Shown here: in pieces, positions 1 to 7,137 of the stretch
How positions within the stretch are numbered: the stretch's first letter is position 1
Layout of the letters: the number at the start of each line of letters is the position of its first letter
NCBI GenBank assembly: GCA_020442225.1
Contig: JAGRKR010000271.1
Coordinates: 1-10,236, forward strand
Length of the DNA: 10,236 nt
Origin: Hyphomicrobiaceae bacterium
GTDB taxonomy: Bacteria; Pseudomonadota; Alphaproteobacteria; Rhizobiales; Hyphomicrobiaceae
Direction: 5' to 3'
The notes under the pieces: model-generated
Databases searched by the model: none
The model's input: the letters and a program-made list of their open reading frames with translations, nothing else
Told to the model about the DNA's origin: nothing
Position numbers and translations under genes: made by a program

Positions 1-4
1 CGCC

Positions 5-1405
5 TCAGGGCGCAATGCCGTCGCCGCTGCCGGTCGGACGCTCGTAGCCGGCGAGAAGGTCCTTGACGCCGTCGCGGCCATAGATGTCGGCCCTGAAGTC
101 GACGCTGCCGTCCCTGTTCGCCCAGGCTGTAAGATACGTGAAATAGACAGGTATGGGCTGCGCCAGCTTGACGTCTTGGGCCTCGCCGGTGGCCAGAACC
201 TGATCGACGGTGCGCGGATCATCCCAGCCCGACTCGCCGCTGAGGATCCATTTCACGAGATCGAACACGCCCTCGACACGCACGCAGCCTGCGCTGAACG
301 CCCGCCCGCGCTGTCCGAACAGCGTCTTCAGCGGCGTATCGTGCATATAGACGATGTGCTCGTTGGGCATGTCGATGCGCACGAGGCCGAGCGCATTCCA
401 GCGCCCGGGCTCCTGACGGAACTTGAGTGCCTTGGCGTCGGGATGCGACCAGTCGACCGAGCGCGCGTCGATCTCCTCGCCGCCCCAGGCCCTGAGCACA
501 CGGATATGCTCGCGCTCGAGATACTCCGGGTCCTTCTTGAGGCGCGGAATGAGATCGAGGTGCGCGACGCTGTCGGGCACGCGCCAGTAGGGGAAGAAGT
601 TGACGCCCCTGATCGTCACAATGATGGAGGGAGTCTGGCGATCCGGCTTGCCGACGATGACGCGATGACGGAGCTGCACCGCGCCGCCGGTCACCGCCTC
701 GAGCTGGAAGGCGGGGATATTGACGAGGACATAGCGCGGCTCCTGCGGACGCGCCATGAGCTCGCGCAGTCGCACGAGGTTGACGCGGATCTGCGCCAGA
801 CGATTGGTCGCCGAGACGTTCAGCGACGCCAGCGTGACGCGATCGATGCGCCCGGTGGCGCGCAGGCCGTAACGGGACTGGAAGCGCATGATGGCGGCGC
901 GCAGCCCACCGTCGAAGGCCGTCGAGACCTGCCCATCGCGCGGAACCGGAAGAAAGCCCTCGCGAATGAGGCGGGAGCGCACGAACGCCACGCGCCCCTC
1001 GATATCGCCCTCACGCAGCATGGGGCCGGCCGGGATCGGCCGCCAGCCGCCGGCCGCGACGATCTGCTGATAGCGGCTCGCGGCGCGCTCCATCAACTCC
1101 AGCATCTCGGCGCTGCGGAACGGCATGGGATCGGTGCGCAGATCGCTGGCGTCGCGCGCCCTCTGGCCATCGGGCTCCCGCGCACGTGGGGCACGCTCGG
1201 TCTCGCGAGGCGCACTGAAGCCGGGCAAGGTCTCCCACCAGCGCGCACGTTGCGCCTGCGCATCCTGCGCCGCGCCCACGGACGTCAGGATCGTCACGGC
1301 GCCCAGCGCGACAGCCCAGGCACCGCTCAGCCAGCGGCGGCGAGACGGCGAATGCCGCGCCTCACCCGCTCCCGGCGTGCGAGGTTCAGTGTGCCTCATG
1401 ATCAT
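5..1405 (-). CDS. Murein L,D-transpeptidase (YkuD catalytic domain with peptidoglycan-binding domain), exported
   Basis: Predicted to cross-link peptidoglycan stem peptides (3-3 links) or attach proteins to them, in the periplasm. The 466-residue product begins with a basic stretch (SRRRWL) and a hydrophobic segment at about residues 25-47. A possible signal peptidase site follows at AQA (about residue 51), so it is secreted or N-terminally anchored. A Pro/Arg-rich linker leads to a peptidoglycan-binding-like domain (about 128-198; FDGGLRAAIMRFQ and GRIDRVTLASLN motifs). The YkuD domain spans about 223-390, with the catalytic motif HDTPLKTLF followed by FSAGCVRV: His355 and nucleophile Cys374. 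The motif has SAGC instead of the classic SHGC, as seen in YcbB-type enzymes. I chose the ATG at 1405 because AAAGGAG lies 8 bases upstream; an ATG at 1429 would add 8 residues and has only a weak AAGG. It looks like a cell-wall gene unrelated to the metabolic genes to the right. The family call is secure; the exact substrate is not. Confidence 0.9.
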   Translation of the reverse strand: MIMRHTEPRTPGAGEARHSPSRRRWLSGAWAVALGAVTILTSVGAAQDAQAQRARWWETLPGFSAPRETERAPRAREPDGQRARDASDLRTDPMPFRSAEMLELMERAASRYQQIVAAGGWRPIPAGPMLREGDIEGRVAFVRSRLIREGFLPVPRDGQVSTAFDGGLRAAIMRFQSRYGLRATGRIDRVTLASLNVSATNRLAQIRVNLVRLRELMARPQEPRYVLVNIPAFQLEAVTGGAVQLRHRVIVGKPDRQTPSIIVTIRGVNFFPYWRVPDSVAHLDLIPRLKKDPEYLEREHIRVLRAWGGEEIDARSVDWSHPDAKALKFRQEPGRWNALGLVRIDMPNEHIVYMHDTPLKTLFGQRGRAFSAGCVRVEGVFDLVKWILSGESGWDDPRTVDQVLATGEAQDVKLAQPIPVYFTYLTAWANRDGSVDFRADIYGRDGVKDLLAGYERPTGSGDGIAP

Positions 1406-1413
1406 TCGTTCGG

Positions 1414-1420
1414 CTCCTTT
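1414..1420 (-). promoter_or_regulatory. Ribosome binding site of the L,D-transpeptidase, inside a small hairpin
   Basis: On the minus strand AAAGGAG lies 8 bases before the ATG at 1405 and decides the start against the upstream ATG at 1429. The same bases form an inverted repeat GCTCC-AAA-GGAGC (1413-1425), so the site could pair with the sequence just upstream. The stem is only 5 base pairs, and any effect on translation is inference. Confidence 0.6.
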
Positions 1421-1448
1421 GGAGCTCATCTCACGCCTTGGTCATCCA

Positions 1449-1462
1449 CTCGATAAGTCGAG
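1449..1462. repeat. Short inverted repeat in the L,D-transpeptidase leader
   Basis: CTCGA (1449-1453) and TCGAG (1458-1462) are perfect reverse complements around a 4-base spacer. The element lies about 45 bases upstream of the chosen ATG at 1405 and downstream of the candidate promoter, so it would be in the mRNA leader. It could be a small hairpin or a protein site. Five-base arms are short enough to arise by chance. Confidence 0.35.
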
Positions 1463-1504
1463 CTGCCCACCCGTCAGCGCACGCCTGTCTATGGCGCAGC
1501 TTAC

Positions 1505-1532
1505 CGAATACCGCAAGTCACAGAGCAGTCAA
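1505..1532 (-). promoter_or_regulatory. Possible sigma-70-type promoter for the L,D-transpeptidase
   Basis: On the minus strand TTGACT (1527-1532) is separated by 16 bases from TATTCG (1505-1510). The -35 box matches the consensus at 5 of 6 positions, but the -10 matches only at TAT. It would start RNA near 1498 and leave a leader of about 90 bases. It was found by eye in a short region, so chance is a real possibility. Confidence 0.3.
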
Positions 1533-1705
1533 ACACCGTGATGTGTGTTTCGCGGCGGTGACGCATCCCGTTGGATATTCGTGCAGATTTGGCAAACCCG
1601 CGCGTCTCCATGAAGCAAGACTCCATGGCAGAGATGCGGCAGGCCCCACGCCGGCAGGCGCCTTCACGCAACCGAAGCCGGCGCCCGCCCGCGCGGCCAT
1701 GTCCG

Positions 1706-1735
1706 TTGACGCCAAAGGGCCGCCGCCGCTAGGAA
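1706..1735 (+). promoter_or_regulatory. Weak candidate promoter for the CoA-transferase/MaoC pair
   Basis: TTGACG (1706-1711) matches the -35 consensus at 5 of 6 positions. TAGGAA (1730-1735), 18 bases later, is a poor -10 box. Transcription would begin near 1742, leaving a leader of about 25 bases with the ribosome binding site GGAGG at 1755-1759. Position is sensible, match is weak. Confidence 0.22.
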
Positions 1736-1766
1736 GTGGTCCAGACAATATCCTGGAGGTTCGCCC

Positions 1767-2954
1767 ATGCTGCCGCTCGAAGGCGTTCGCGTGCTCTCGG
1801 TGGAGCAGTATGGCGCAGGGCCTGCCGGCACCATGTTCCTCGCCGACATCGGCGCCGACGTGATCAAGATCGAGAACCGCGCCGAGGGTGGCGACATGTC
1901 GCGGCGTGTCGGCCCGTTCTTCCTGGGCGAGAACGACTCCCACTTCTTCCAGTCGTGGAACCGCAACAAGCGCAGCCTGACGCTCGATCTGAAGACCGCC
2001 GAGGGCCAGGCCGTGCTGCACGATCTCGTGCGCTCCGCCGATGCGGTCTTTCACAACCTCAAGGGCGACAAGCCGGCCAAGCTCGGCCTCACCTACGCGC
2101 AACTCGCCCCCTTCAACCCGCGCATCGTGTGCACGCACCTGACCGCCTATGGCCGCACCGGCTCGCGGGCAAGCTGGCCCGGCTTCGACTATCTGATGCA
2201 GGCGGAGGCCGGCTATCTCTCGCTGACCGGCGAGCCCGATGGCCCGCCCTCGCGCTGCGGCCTCTCCATCATCGACCTGATGACGGGGCTGACGGCCGCC
2301 TTCGCCACGACCTCGGCGATCATCGGCGCGCGGGCGACAGGCCAGGGGCGCGACATCGACACCTCGCTGTTCGATCTGGCGCTCAGCAACGTGTCGTACC
2401 TCGCCACCTGGTATCTCAACGAGGGCTATGTGCAGGGTCGCGTGGCGCGCTCCGGCCATCCGTCGCTGGTGCCGAGCCAGCTCTACCGCACGCGCGACGG
2501 CTGGATCTTCATCATGTGCAACAAGGAGAGCTTCTGGCCCGTGCTGGCGCGCTCGCTCGGCCACCCCGAATGGATCGACGACCCCGCTTTCGCCACGGCG
2601 AAGGCCCGGCTCGAGAACCGCGACCGCATCACCGGCATGCTCGACGGCATCCTCACGACGCGCACGACCGCCGAATGGCTCGAGCATTTCGCCGGCGAGG
2701 TGCCGGCTGCCCCCGTCCATGACGTGGCGGCGGCCCTGGACAACCCCTTCGTGGTCGACGAAGGCCGGCTCATGAGTTTCGACCATCCCCAGCGGGCGAA
2801 TTTCCGCACCGTCCGCGGACCCGTGCAGTGCCCAGGCGAGACGATGCCGGCGCGCCCTGCGCCCGCTCTCGGCGCCGACACCGAGGAAATCCTCGCCGAG
2901 GCAGGCTACGATGCGGCGCGCATCGCCGCCCTCAAGGCCGACGGCATCATCTGA
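1767..2954 (+). CDS. Family III (CaiB/BaiF-type) CoA-transferase
   Basis: Predicted to move CoA from an acyl-CoA donor to a carboxylic acid in the cytoplasm, through an aspartyl-CoA anhydride intermediate. The 395-residue length is normal for the family. The N-terminus PLEGVRVLSVEQYGAGP and then ADVIKIENRAEGGDMSR (about 31-47) is the usual nucleotide/CoA-binding start. The block from about 140 to 180 (DYLMQAEAGYLSLTGE, then SIIDLMTG) carries the expected catalytic Asp170. A C-terminal segment with PVHDVAAALDNP (about 316-327) is also typical. GGAGG at 1755-1759 sits 7 bases before the ATG. The gene is 11 bases ahead of a MaoC-type hydratase, so the two are almost surely one operon, and this suggests that the CoA ester formed is unsaturated or hydroxylated. 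Pairings of this kind occur in mesaconyl-CoA and related dicarboxylate pathways, but that substrate is a guess. Family call firm, substrate unknown. Confidence 0.92.
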   Translation: MLPLEGVRVLSVEQYGAGPAGTMFLADIGADVIKIENRAEGGDMSRRVGPFFLGENDSHFFQSWNRNKRSLTLDLKTAEGQAVLHDLVRSADAVFHNLKGDKPAKLGLTYAQLAPFNPRIVCTHLTAYGRTGSRASWPGFDYLMQAEAGYLSLTGEPDGPPSRCGLSIIDLMTGLTAAFATTSAIIGARATGQGRDIDTSLFDLALSNVSYLATWYLNEGYVQGRVARSGHPSLVPSQLYRTRDGWIFIMCNKESFWPVLARSLGHPEWIDDPAFATAKARLENRDRITGMLDGILTTRTTAEWLEHFAGEVPAAPVHDVAAALDNPFVVDEGRLMSFDHPQRANFRTVRGPVQCPGETMPARPAPALGADTEEILAEAGYDAARIAALKADGII

Positions 2955-2965
2955 AGGGAACCGCA

Positions 2966-3484
2966 ATGGTCAAGATCGTCAAGGAAGTCGGCCCCCGCCG
3001 CTATCGCGAAACGTACGGCCGCGTCTACGAGGACTTCGAGATCGGAGACGTCTACGAGCACAGGCCGGGCCGCACCATCACCGAGGCGGACAACATCTGG
3101 TTCACCCTGCTCACGATGAACAAGCACCCGCTGCACTTCGACAACGCCTACGCCGCGAAGAGCGAGTTCCAGCGCCCGCTCGTCAACAGCGCGCTGACGC
3201 TCGCCATCGTCACGGGCATGAGCGTTTCCGACGTGTCGCAGCAGGCCATCGGCAATCTCGGCTGGAACGACATCCGCCTGACCTCGCCCGTATTCGTCGG
3301 CGACACGATCTATGCCGAGAGCGAGGTCATCGCCAAGCGCGAGAGCGCCAAGCGGCCGACGCAGGGCATCGTCACCGTGAGGACCACCGGCAAGAAGGAC
3401 TGCGGCACGGTCTTCATGACCTTCGAGAGGACGGTGCTGGTGCCGAAGCGCGGACATGGCGCAGACGACAAGGCCGGCTACTGA
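2966..3484 (+). CDS. MaoC-like (hot-dog fold) acyl-CoA hydratase/dehydratase
   Basis: Probably adds water to, or removes it from, a CoA thioester. The 172-residue protein is one hot-dog unit. It has FEIGDVYEHRPGRTITEAD (about 24-42), the active-site helix region TMNKHPLHFDNAYA (50-63), the PLVNS loop and the later GDTIYAESEV strand (112-121). In R-specific hydratases the motif is D-x-N-P-x-H; here it reads N52-K-H-P-L-H57, so the usual Asp is Asn, while the His is kept. My recollection is that a related subgroup annotated as MaoC or mesaconyl-CoA hydratase-like also has Asn here, so activity need not be lost. The ATG at 2966 is chosen because GAAGGGAA lies just upstream, across the end of the CoA-transferase gene (gap 11 bases), and the homology starts here; an open frame extends further upstream but overlaps the transferase. 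It is the second gene of a two-gene operon. Alternative: a hot-dog protein acting as thioesterase or lacking hydratase activity. Confidence 0.87.
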   Translation: MVKIVKEVGPRRYRETYGRVYEDFEIGDVYEHRPGRTITEADNIWFTLLTMNKHPLHFDNAYAAKSEFQRPLVNSALTLAIVTGMSVSDVSQQAIGNLGWNDIRLTSPVFVGDTIYAESEVIAKRESAKRPTQGIVTVRTTGKKDCGTVFMTFERTVLVPKRGHGADDKAGY

Positions 3485-3502
3485 AGCCTGGGCGCCCGGG
3501 CT
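3485..3502. terminator. Hairpin between convergent genes, possible bidirectional terminator
   Basis: AGCCTGGGC followed directly by GCCCGGGCT makes an almost perfect inverted repeat with one G-U type mismatch. It starts at the first base after the MaoC stop codon and lies 11 bases from the stop of the convergent monooxygenase gene. The stem is very GC-rich and well placed to end transcription from both sides, but no T-run follows on either strand, so it is not a canonical intrinsic terminator. Confidence 0.45.
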
Positions 3503-3513
3503 CGCGCCGCCCC

Positions 3514-4887
3514 TTACTCCGCGGCCTGCTGGGCGGGGAACGGGCCAGTGGCGCCGATGCCGACGTCGCGCGGGGCGCTGCCGGCGCGCTTGTGCGCCTC
3601 CTTGAGCGAGCGCTTGAGCTCCTTGAAGTAGGGGATGTGCTCCAGCTCGATGCCATGCCGGGGCGTATCCTTGAAATACTTCCGCACCCACGCCTTGCGC
3701 GCCTCGATCTCGGCGTGCATCTCGGCCTCGCTCGGTAGCCTGGCCCGGCCGAGCTCGAACTCGCGCAGCCAGCGCACCTGACCTTCGCAGATCCAGTTGA
3801 GGGCGGTGTCGGAGTTGAAGAAGGCGAGGAAATACAGCCCGCGCCACTTCGGCGGCACGATGCGCATGAAGAGATCGATGGTGTTGTCCTCGACCTTCAC
3901 GACCTCCGGCTTGATGAAATCGAGATCGATCTCGTAGCCGGTAGCGGCGATGAGCGTATCGAAGTCCTCGCTGCTCCCATCCGAGAAGGTGATCGTCGTG
4001 CCGTCGATCCGCTCGATGCCGGCCTTCACGATCACGCGCCGGTACTGGATGTGGTTGACGATGTTGGCGTTGGAGGTGGCGTGCACCTTCTTCGAGGTCG
4101 GCGGGAACCCCAGGTCCGACATGCGCCCCTGCACGATATAGACGAGGCTCTTCACCACGCGCCGGCGCACCCAATCGGGCACCCACGGCTTGTAGAACGG
4201 CTTGACCACGTCCCAGAACGGCCGGCCGAAGACGAGCTTCGGAATGATGACCGCGGTCGAACGGGCCACCATGACGCAGCGCTCGGTGGTCGTGGCGAGA
4301 TCGCTGGCGATGTCGAGGGCGCTGTTGCCGACACCGACGATGCAGACGCGCTTGCCGACGAAGGCGGCGGGGTCCTTGTAGTGGTGCGAGTGCAGGTACT
4401 CGCCCTTGAAGCCGTCGCGGAACAGGCCGACTTCGAGCGGCCGCGTCAGATGCCCGCTGGCGACGATGACCGAGTCGTGCTCGAAGACCTGGCCGTCCGT
4501 CGTCGCGAGTTGCCAGCGCGGCTGCGTCGGCGAATAGCCGGGATGCGGGCGCAGGTCGGCGATTTCGGTCTTGAAGCGCACCTTGTCGAGCAGGCCGTAG
4601 CGGCGGGCATAGCCTTCGAGATAGCGCGCCATGTCCCAGTGATCGGGGAAGGCCTGGACACCGGACTCGAAGCGATGGTCGGTGAAGTTGGTCAGATCGC
4701 GCGCGGTGTTGATGTGCAGCGTCTTGTAGGCCGACGAGCGCTGGTTGTCGTTGTTGTAGACCCACATGCCGCCGACGCGGCTGCCGATCTCGTAGAGCGT
4801 GACGTCGAAGCCCGCCTCGAGCATGTGCTTGGCTCCGCACAGGCCCGCCGCACCGGCGCCGATGATGCCGATACTCTTCGCTGCCAT
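3514..4887 (-). CDS. Flavin-containing monooxygenase (FMO-type, FAD and NADPH dependent)
   Basis: Predicted to use FAD, NADPH and O2 to oxygenate a small organic molecule (a heteroatom or carbonyl) in the cytoplasm. The 457-residue protein starts with an FAD Rossmann motif GAGAAG (10-15) and the acidic end of strand 2 (LYEIGSRVGGMW, 31-42). The FMO fingerprint F-x-G-x-x-x-H-x-x-x-Y is present at 160-170. A second dinucleotide motif GVGNSA lies at 185-190 and the ATG-Y motif at 315-318. The fingerprint ends in Tyr-Lys, not Trp-Pro/Asp, so it fits class B FMOs better than classical Baeyer-Villiger monooxygenases, although some FMOs do Baeyer-Villiger chemistry. GGGGAGG (4893-4899) lies 5 bases before the ATG. 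It is the last gene of the carboxyltransferase-synthetase-monooxygenase operon, 12 bases after the synthetase. Substrate unknown. Confidence 0.9.
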   Translation of the reverse strand: MAAKSIGIIGAGAAGLCGAKHMLEAGFDVTLYEIGSRVGGMWVYNNDNQRSSAYKTLHINTARDLTNFTDHRFESGVQAFPDHWDMARYLEGYARRYGLLDKVRFKTEIADLRPHPGYSPTQPRWQLATTDGQVFEHDSVIVASGHLTRPLEVGLFRDGFKGEYLHSHHYKDPAAFVGKRVCIVGVGNSALDIASDLATTTERCVMVARSTAVIIPKLVFGRPFWDVVKPFYKPWVPDWVRRRVVKSLVYIVQGRMSDLGFPPTSKKVHATSNANIVNHIQYRRVIVKAGIERIDGTTITFSDGSSEDFDTLIAATGYEIDLDFIKPEVVKVEDNTIDLFMRIVPPKWRGLYFLAFFNSDTALNWICEGQVRWLREFELGRARLPSEAEMHAEIEARKAWVRKYFKDTPRHGIELEHIPYFKELKRSLKEAHKRAGSAPRDVGIGATGPFPAQQAAE

Positions 4888-4899
4888 GTCCGCCTCCCC

Positions 4900-7128
4900 T
4901 CAGGTCTCCGCCCGCAGCTCGCGTACATCCGGCGACGATGCCAGCATCGCCGCCTCATGGCGCGCGAAATGGCCGAGCGCACGGGCCGCCGCCGCGAAAT
5001 CGTCGAAGGTCGCGATACCCGCCGCCACGGCTCTCGTGCGGGCCGGCGCTCGCGCAGCCTCGATCTCCGCCGAGCCGTCAGCCCTCAGGACGAGCACGAG
5101 GTGCGGACCATCCGGCCGCGCCTTGCGCGCCGCCGTCATGGCCGCCAGCGTGCGGCCGAGCATGTCGTGCTGGCGGTAACTCAGCACCACGGGCAGGTTG
5201 AGATGAACCGCCACGGCGTCGACGCCGCCGTCCGCCGCCAGGGCCTCGAGCAGTGGACCCATGACCTCGCCATTGCTCTTCGACAGCACGTTGGCCGGGA
5301 TGTCGATCGGGTTCTCGATGCTGGAGCCGTCGGTCAGGCCGAGGGACTCGAGCGTCACGCGCGTTTCCTCTCGCCACTCCGCCAGCGAGAATCCCTCACG
5401 CGCGAAACAGTCCGCGCCCATGACGCTGGCGCCGCCACCGTTGCCGATGAGCACGAGCCGCCGCGTGGCCGACGTCGTCCGCCGCGTCAGGGTCTGCAGG
5501 CAGAGCAGAAGACCGATCATGTCTTCCACGGTATCGACGAGATGCGTGCCCGTCTGCTCGGCGACCGCGCGCCAGACGCGATCATCGGCGGCGAGCGAAC
5601 CCGTGTGCGAGGCGGCGGCGCGCCCGCCCTCGGCGGTCCGCCCTCCCTTCATCAGCACCACCGGCTTGACGCCGCGGCACTCCGCCAGCAGGCGGAACAG
5701 CGTGCGGCCGTCGGCGATGTCCTCGAGATAGACGCCGATGACGCGCGTCCCGCTATCGTCGATGAAGTGCCGCAGCAGATCGATCGGCCCGACATCGGCG
5801 CCGTTACCGACGTTGACCACCGCCCGGAAGCGCAGGCCGCGCGTACCGCCCTGGCGGATGAGATCGACGGCGATGCCGCCCGACTGCGAGACGACGCCGA
5901 TACAGCCCTCCTCGGCCGGCACCGGACGGGTCATGGTGATGCGTCCGCGCGGAGAATAGGTGCCGAGCGTGTTGGGACCGAGGAAGCGCACGCCACCCTT
6001 GCGCGCCGCCGCGACGAGCGCCATCTGCGCCTCCGCGCCGTCGCCCGTCTCCGCGAAGCCGCTGGTCATGATCTGCGCGAACGCCACGCGCCCGTTGGCG
6101 CCGGAGAGCAGGTCGGCAATCCCACGCCGCGGCACGGACACGTACGCGTAGTCGACGGGCGCGGGCGTATCCGCGAGCGTCGGATAGGCCTGGAGGCCCG
6201 CGACCCTCTTCGCCGTCGGGTGGATCGGGTAGATGGCGCCGGGAAAGCCGAGCGCCTTCAGGTTCTCGATGTAGCGGTTGCCCGCCCCGGCACCCGTCGT
6301 CGAGACGCCGGCAACCGCGACCGTGCGGGGCTCGAGCAGACGATCGAAGCTCGGCATCGCCGGTGGCGGCTCCACCGGCTCCTGGGCTTTGGCAGGAGTG
6401 GTGACGCGCGCCAGGACAATCCTGGCATCGGCCGCCACCGCCGCATCGCTCGTCACCCGGAGCGGGTTGATGTCGAGCTCGGCGATCTCGCCCTGAAGCG
6501 TCATCAGCAGGCCGCGCTCGCCGCCGATGCAGACCAGCGCCCGGATCACCTCGTCCTCGCTGATGGGACGCGTGCCGCGCGCGCCCGAAAGCAGCGGATA
6601 GGCCTTGAGGCTGCGCAGCATGGTGCGCGCCTCGTCCGGCCCGATGGGGCAGACGCGGAGCGCGACGTCCGACAGCACTTCGGCAAAGATGCCGCCGAGC
6701 CCGACCATGACCAGCGGTCCGAACTGGCGGTCGACCAGACCACCGATGATCAGCTCGTGGTCGGCCGGAACCATCTCCTCGATGAGATAGCCCTCGAGAG
6801 GCGGATAGGTCTCCGGCCAGCTCGATTCGATGGCCAGTACGGCGGCGCTGACGTCGCCCGCGTGGGTGATGCCGAGGCGGACGGCGCCCACCTCGGATTT
6901 GTGCACCGGCGCGGTACACAGCGCCTTGACGACCAGCGGCGGCCTCAGCCCGGTCGCCTTGATCGCCCCCTCCGCGGCCCCGCTCGTGATGTCGGACCGC
7001 GGCACGCCCACGCCGAACAGGCCGAGCAGCGCCTTGGCGGCGTGCTCGTCGAGTCCGGTGGCGTTGTGGGCCCTGAGGCGCTCGATTGTCGCCTTGGTGC
7101 TGCGCAACCGCTCCAGTCGATCCTGCAT
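4900..7128 (-). CDS. NDP-forming acyl-CoA synthetase (acetate-CoA ligase family), ATP-grasp domain first
   Basis: Predicted to join a carboxylic acid to CoA with ATP going to ADP and phosphate, or the reverse, through a phosphohistidine. The 742 residues hold an ATP-grasp part at about 1-240 (LVVKALCTAPVHKSEVGAV at 65-83, ELIIGG at 125-130, ELDINPL at 217-223). A linker rich in Pro (about 244-258) follows. Then comes a CoA-binding Rossmann part at about 260-395 (RTVAVAGVST at 268-277, GPNTLG at 384-389). Last is the succinyl-CoA-ligase-like part, with SQSGG (414-418), the phosphorylated His508 in AAASHTGSLA, and ENPIDI (605-610). Beta-like before alpha-like is the reverse of the better-known alpha-beta fusions and of PatZ. 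GPNT replaces the usual GPNC. The ATG at 7128 has GAGGG overlapping the stop codon of the upstream carboxyltransferase gene (gap 9 bases), suggesting translational coupling. All key residues are present, so it should be active; substrate unknown. Confidence 0.92.
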   Translation of the reverse strand: MQDRLERLRSTKATIERLRAHNATGLDEHAAKALLGLFGVGVPRSDITSGAAEGAIKATGLRPPLVVKALCTAPVHKSEVGAVRLGITHAGDVSAAVLAIESSWPETYPPLEGYLIEEMVPADHELIIGGLVDRQFGPLVMVGLGGIFAEVLSDVALRVCPIGPDEARTMLRSLKAYPLLSGARGTRPISEDEVIRALVCIGGERGLLMTLQGEIAELDINPLRVTSDAAVAADARIVLARVTTPAKAQEPVEPPPAMPSFDRLLEPRTVAVAGVSTTGAGAGNRYIENLKALGFPGAIYPIHPTAKRVAGLQAYPTLADTPAPVDYAYVSVPRRGIADLLSGANGRVAFAQIMTSGFAETGDGAEAQMALVAAARKGGVRFLGPNTLGTYSPRGRITMTRPVPAEEGCIGVVSQSGGIAVDLIRQGGTRGLRFRAVVNVGNGADVGPIDLLRHFIDDSGTRVIGVYLEDIADGRTLFRLLAECRGVKPVVLMKGGRTAEGGRAAASHTGSLAADDRVWRAVAEQTGTHLVDTVEDMIGLLLCLQTLTRRTTSATRRLVLIGNGGGASVMGADCFAREGFSLAEWREETRVTLESLGLTDGSSIENPIDIPANVLSKSNGEVMGPLLEALAADGGVDAVAVHLNLPVVLSYRQHDMLGRTLAAMTAARKARPDGPHLVLVLRADGSAEIEAARAPARTRAVAAGIATFDDFAAAARALGHFARHEAAMLASSPDVRELRAET

Positions 7129-7137
7129 GAAGTGCCC

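Larger units (their letters stand above)
1406..1766. other. Divergent intergenic region between the L,D-transpeptidase and CoA-transferase genes
   Basis: This is the only stretch over 300 bases without a convincing gene. Short open frames cross it but have no ribosome binding site and no recognisable protein. It must hold the promoters of both flanking genes. Visible elements are the candidate boxes listed separately, an inverted repeat CTCGA-TAAG-TCGAG at 1449-1462 in the transpeptidase leader, and the hairpin over that gene's ribosome binding site. It is locally less GC-rich around 1500-1600 than the genes. I see no tRNA, riboswitch or mobile-element end in it. Confidence 0.6.

Noticed and set aside
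160..170. Baeyer-Villiger monooxygenase as the name for the 3514-4887 product (positions given are residues 160-170 of that protein).
   Set aside because: The fingerprint has Tyr followed by Lys where classical Baeyer-Villiger enzymes have Trp followed by Pro or Asp, so FMO is the safer call.
176..1456. A 426-codon plus-strand frame over the L,D-transpeptidase gene.
   Set aside because: It is the antisense shadow of a gene with clear catalytic motifs, and its own translation has no recognisable domain.
1534..1560. CACCG and CGGTG arms in the divergent region as a possible operator.
   Set aside because: Five-base arms 17 bases apart in GC-rich DNA are expected by chance.
1518..2966. A 482-codon minus-strand frame covering the CoA-transferase and the divergent intergenic region.
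   Set aside because: It is antisense to a well-conserved CoA-transferase, has no ribosome site and yields a His/Arg/Gly-rich product.
2906..4840. A 644-codon minus-strand frame running through the monooxygenase and the MaoC gene.
   Set aside because: It is out of frame with the monooxygenase, which has all FMO motifs in the other frame, and antisense to MaoC.
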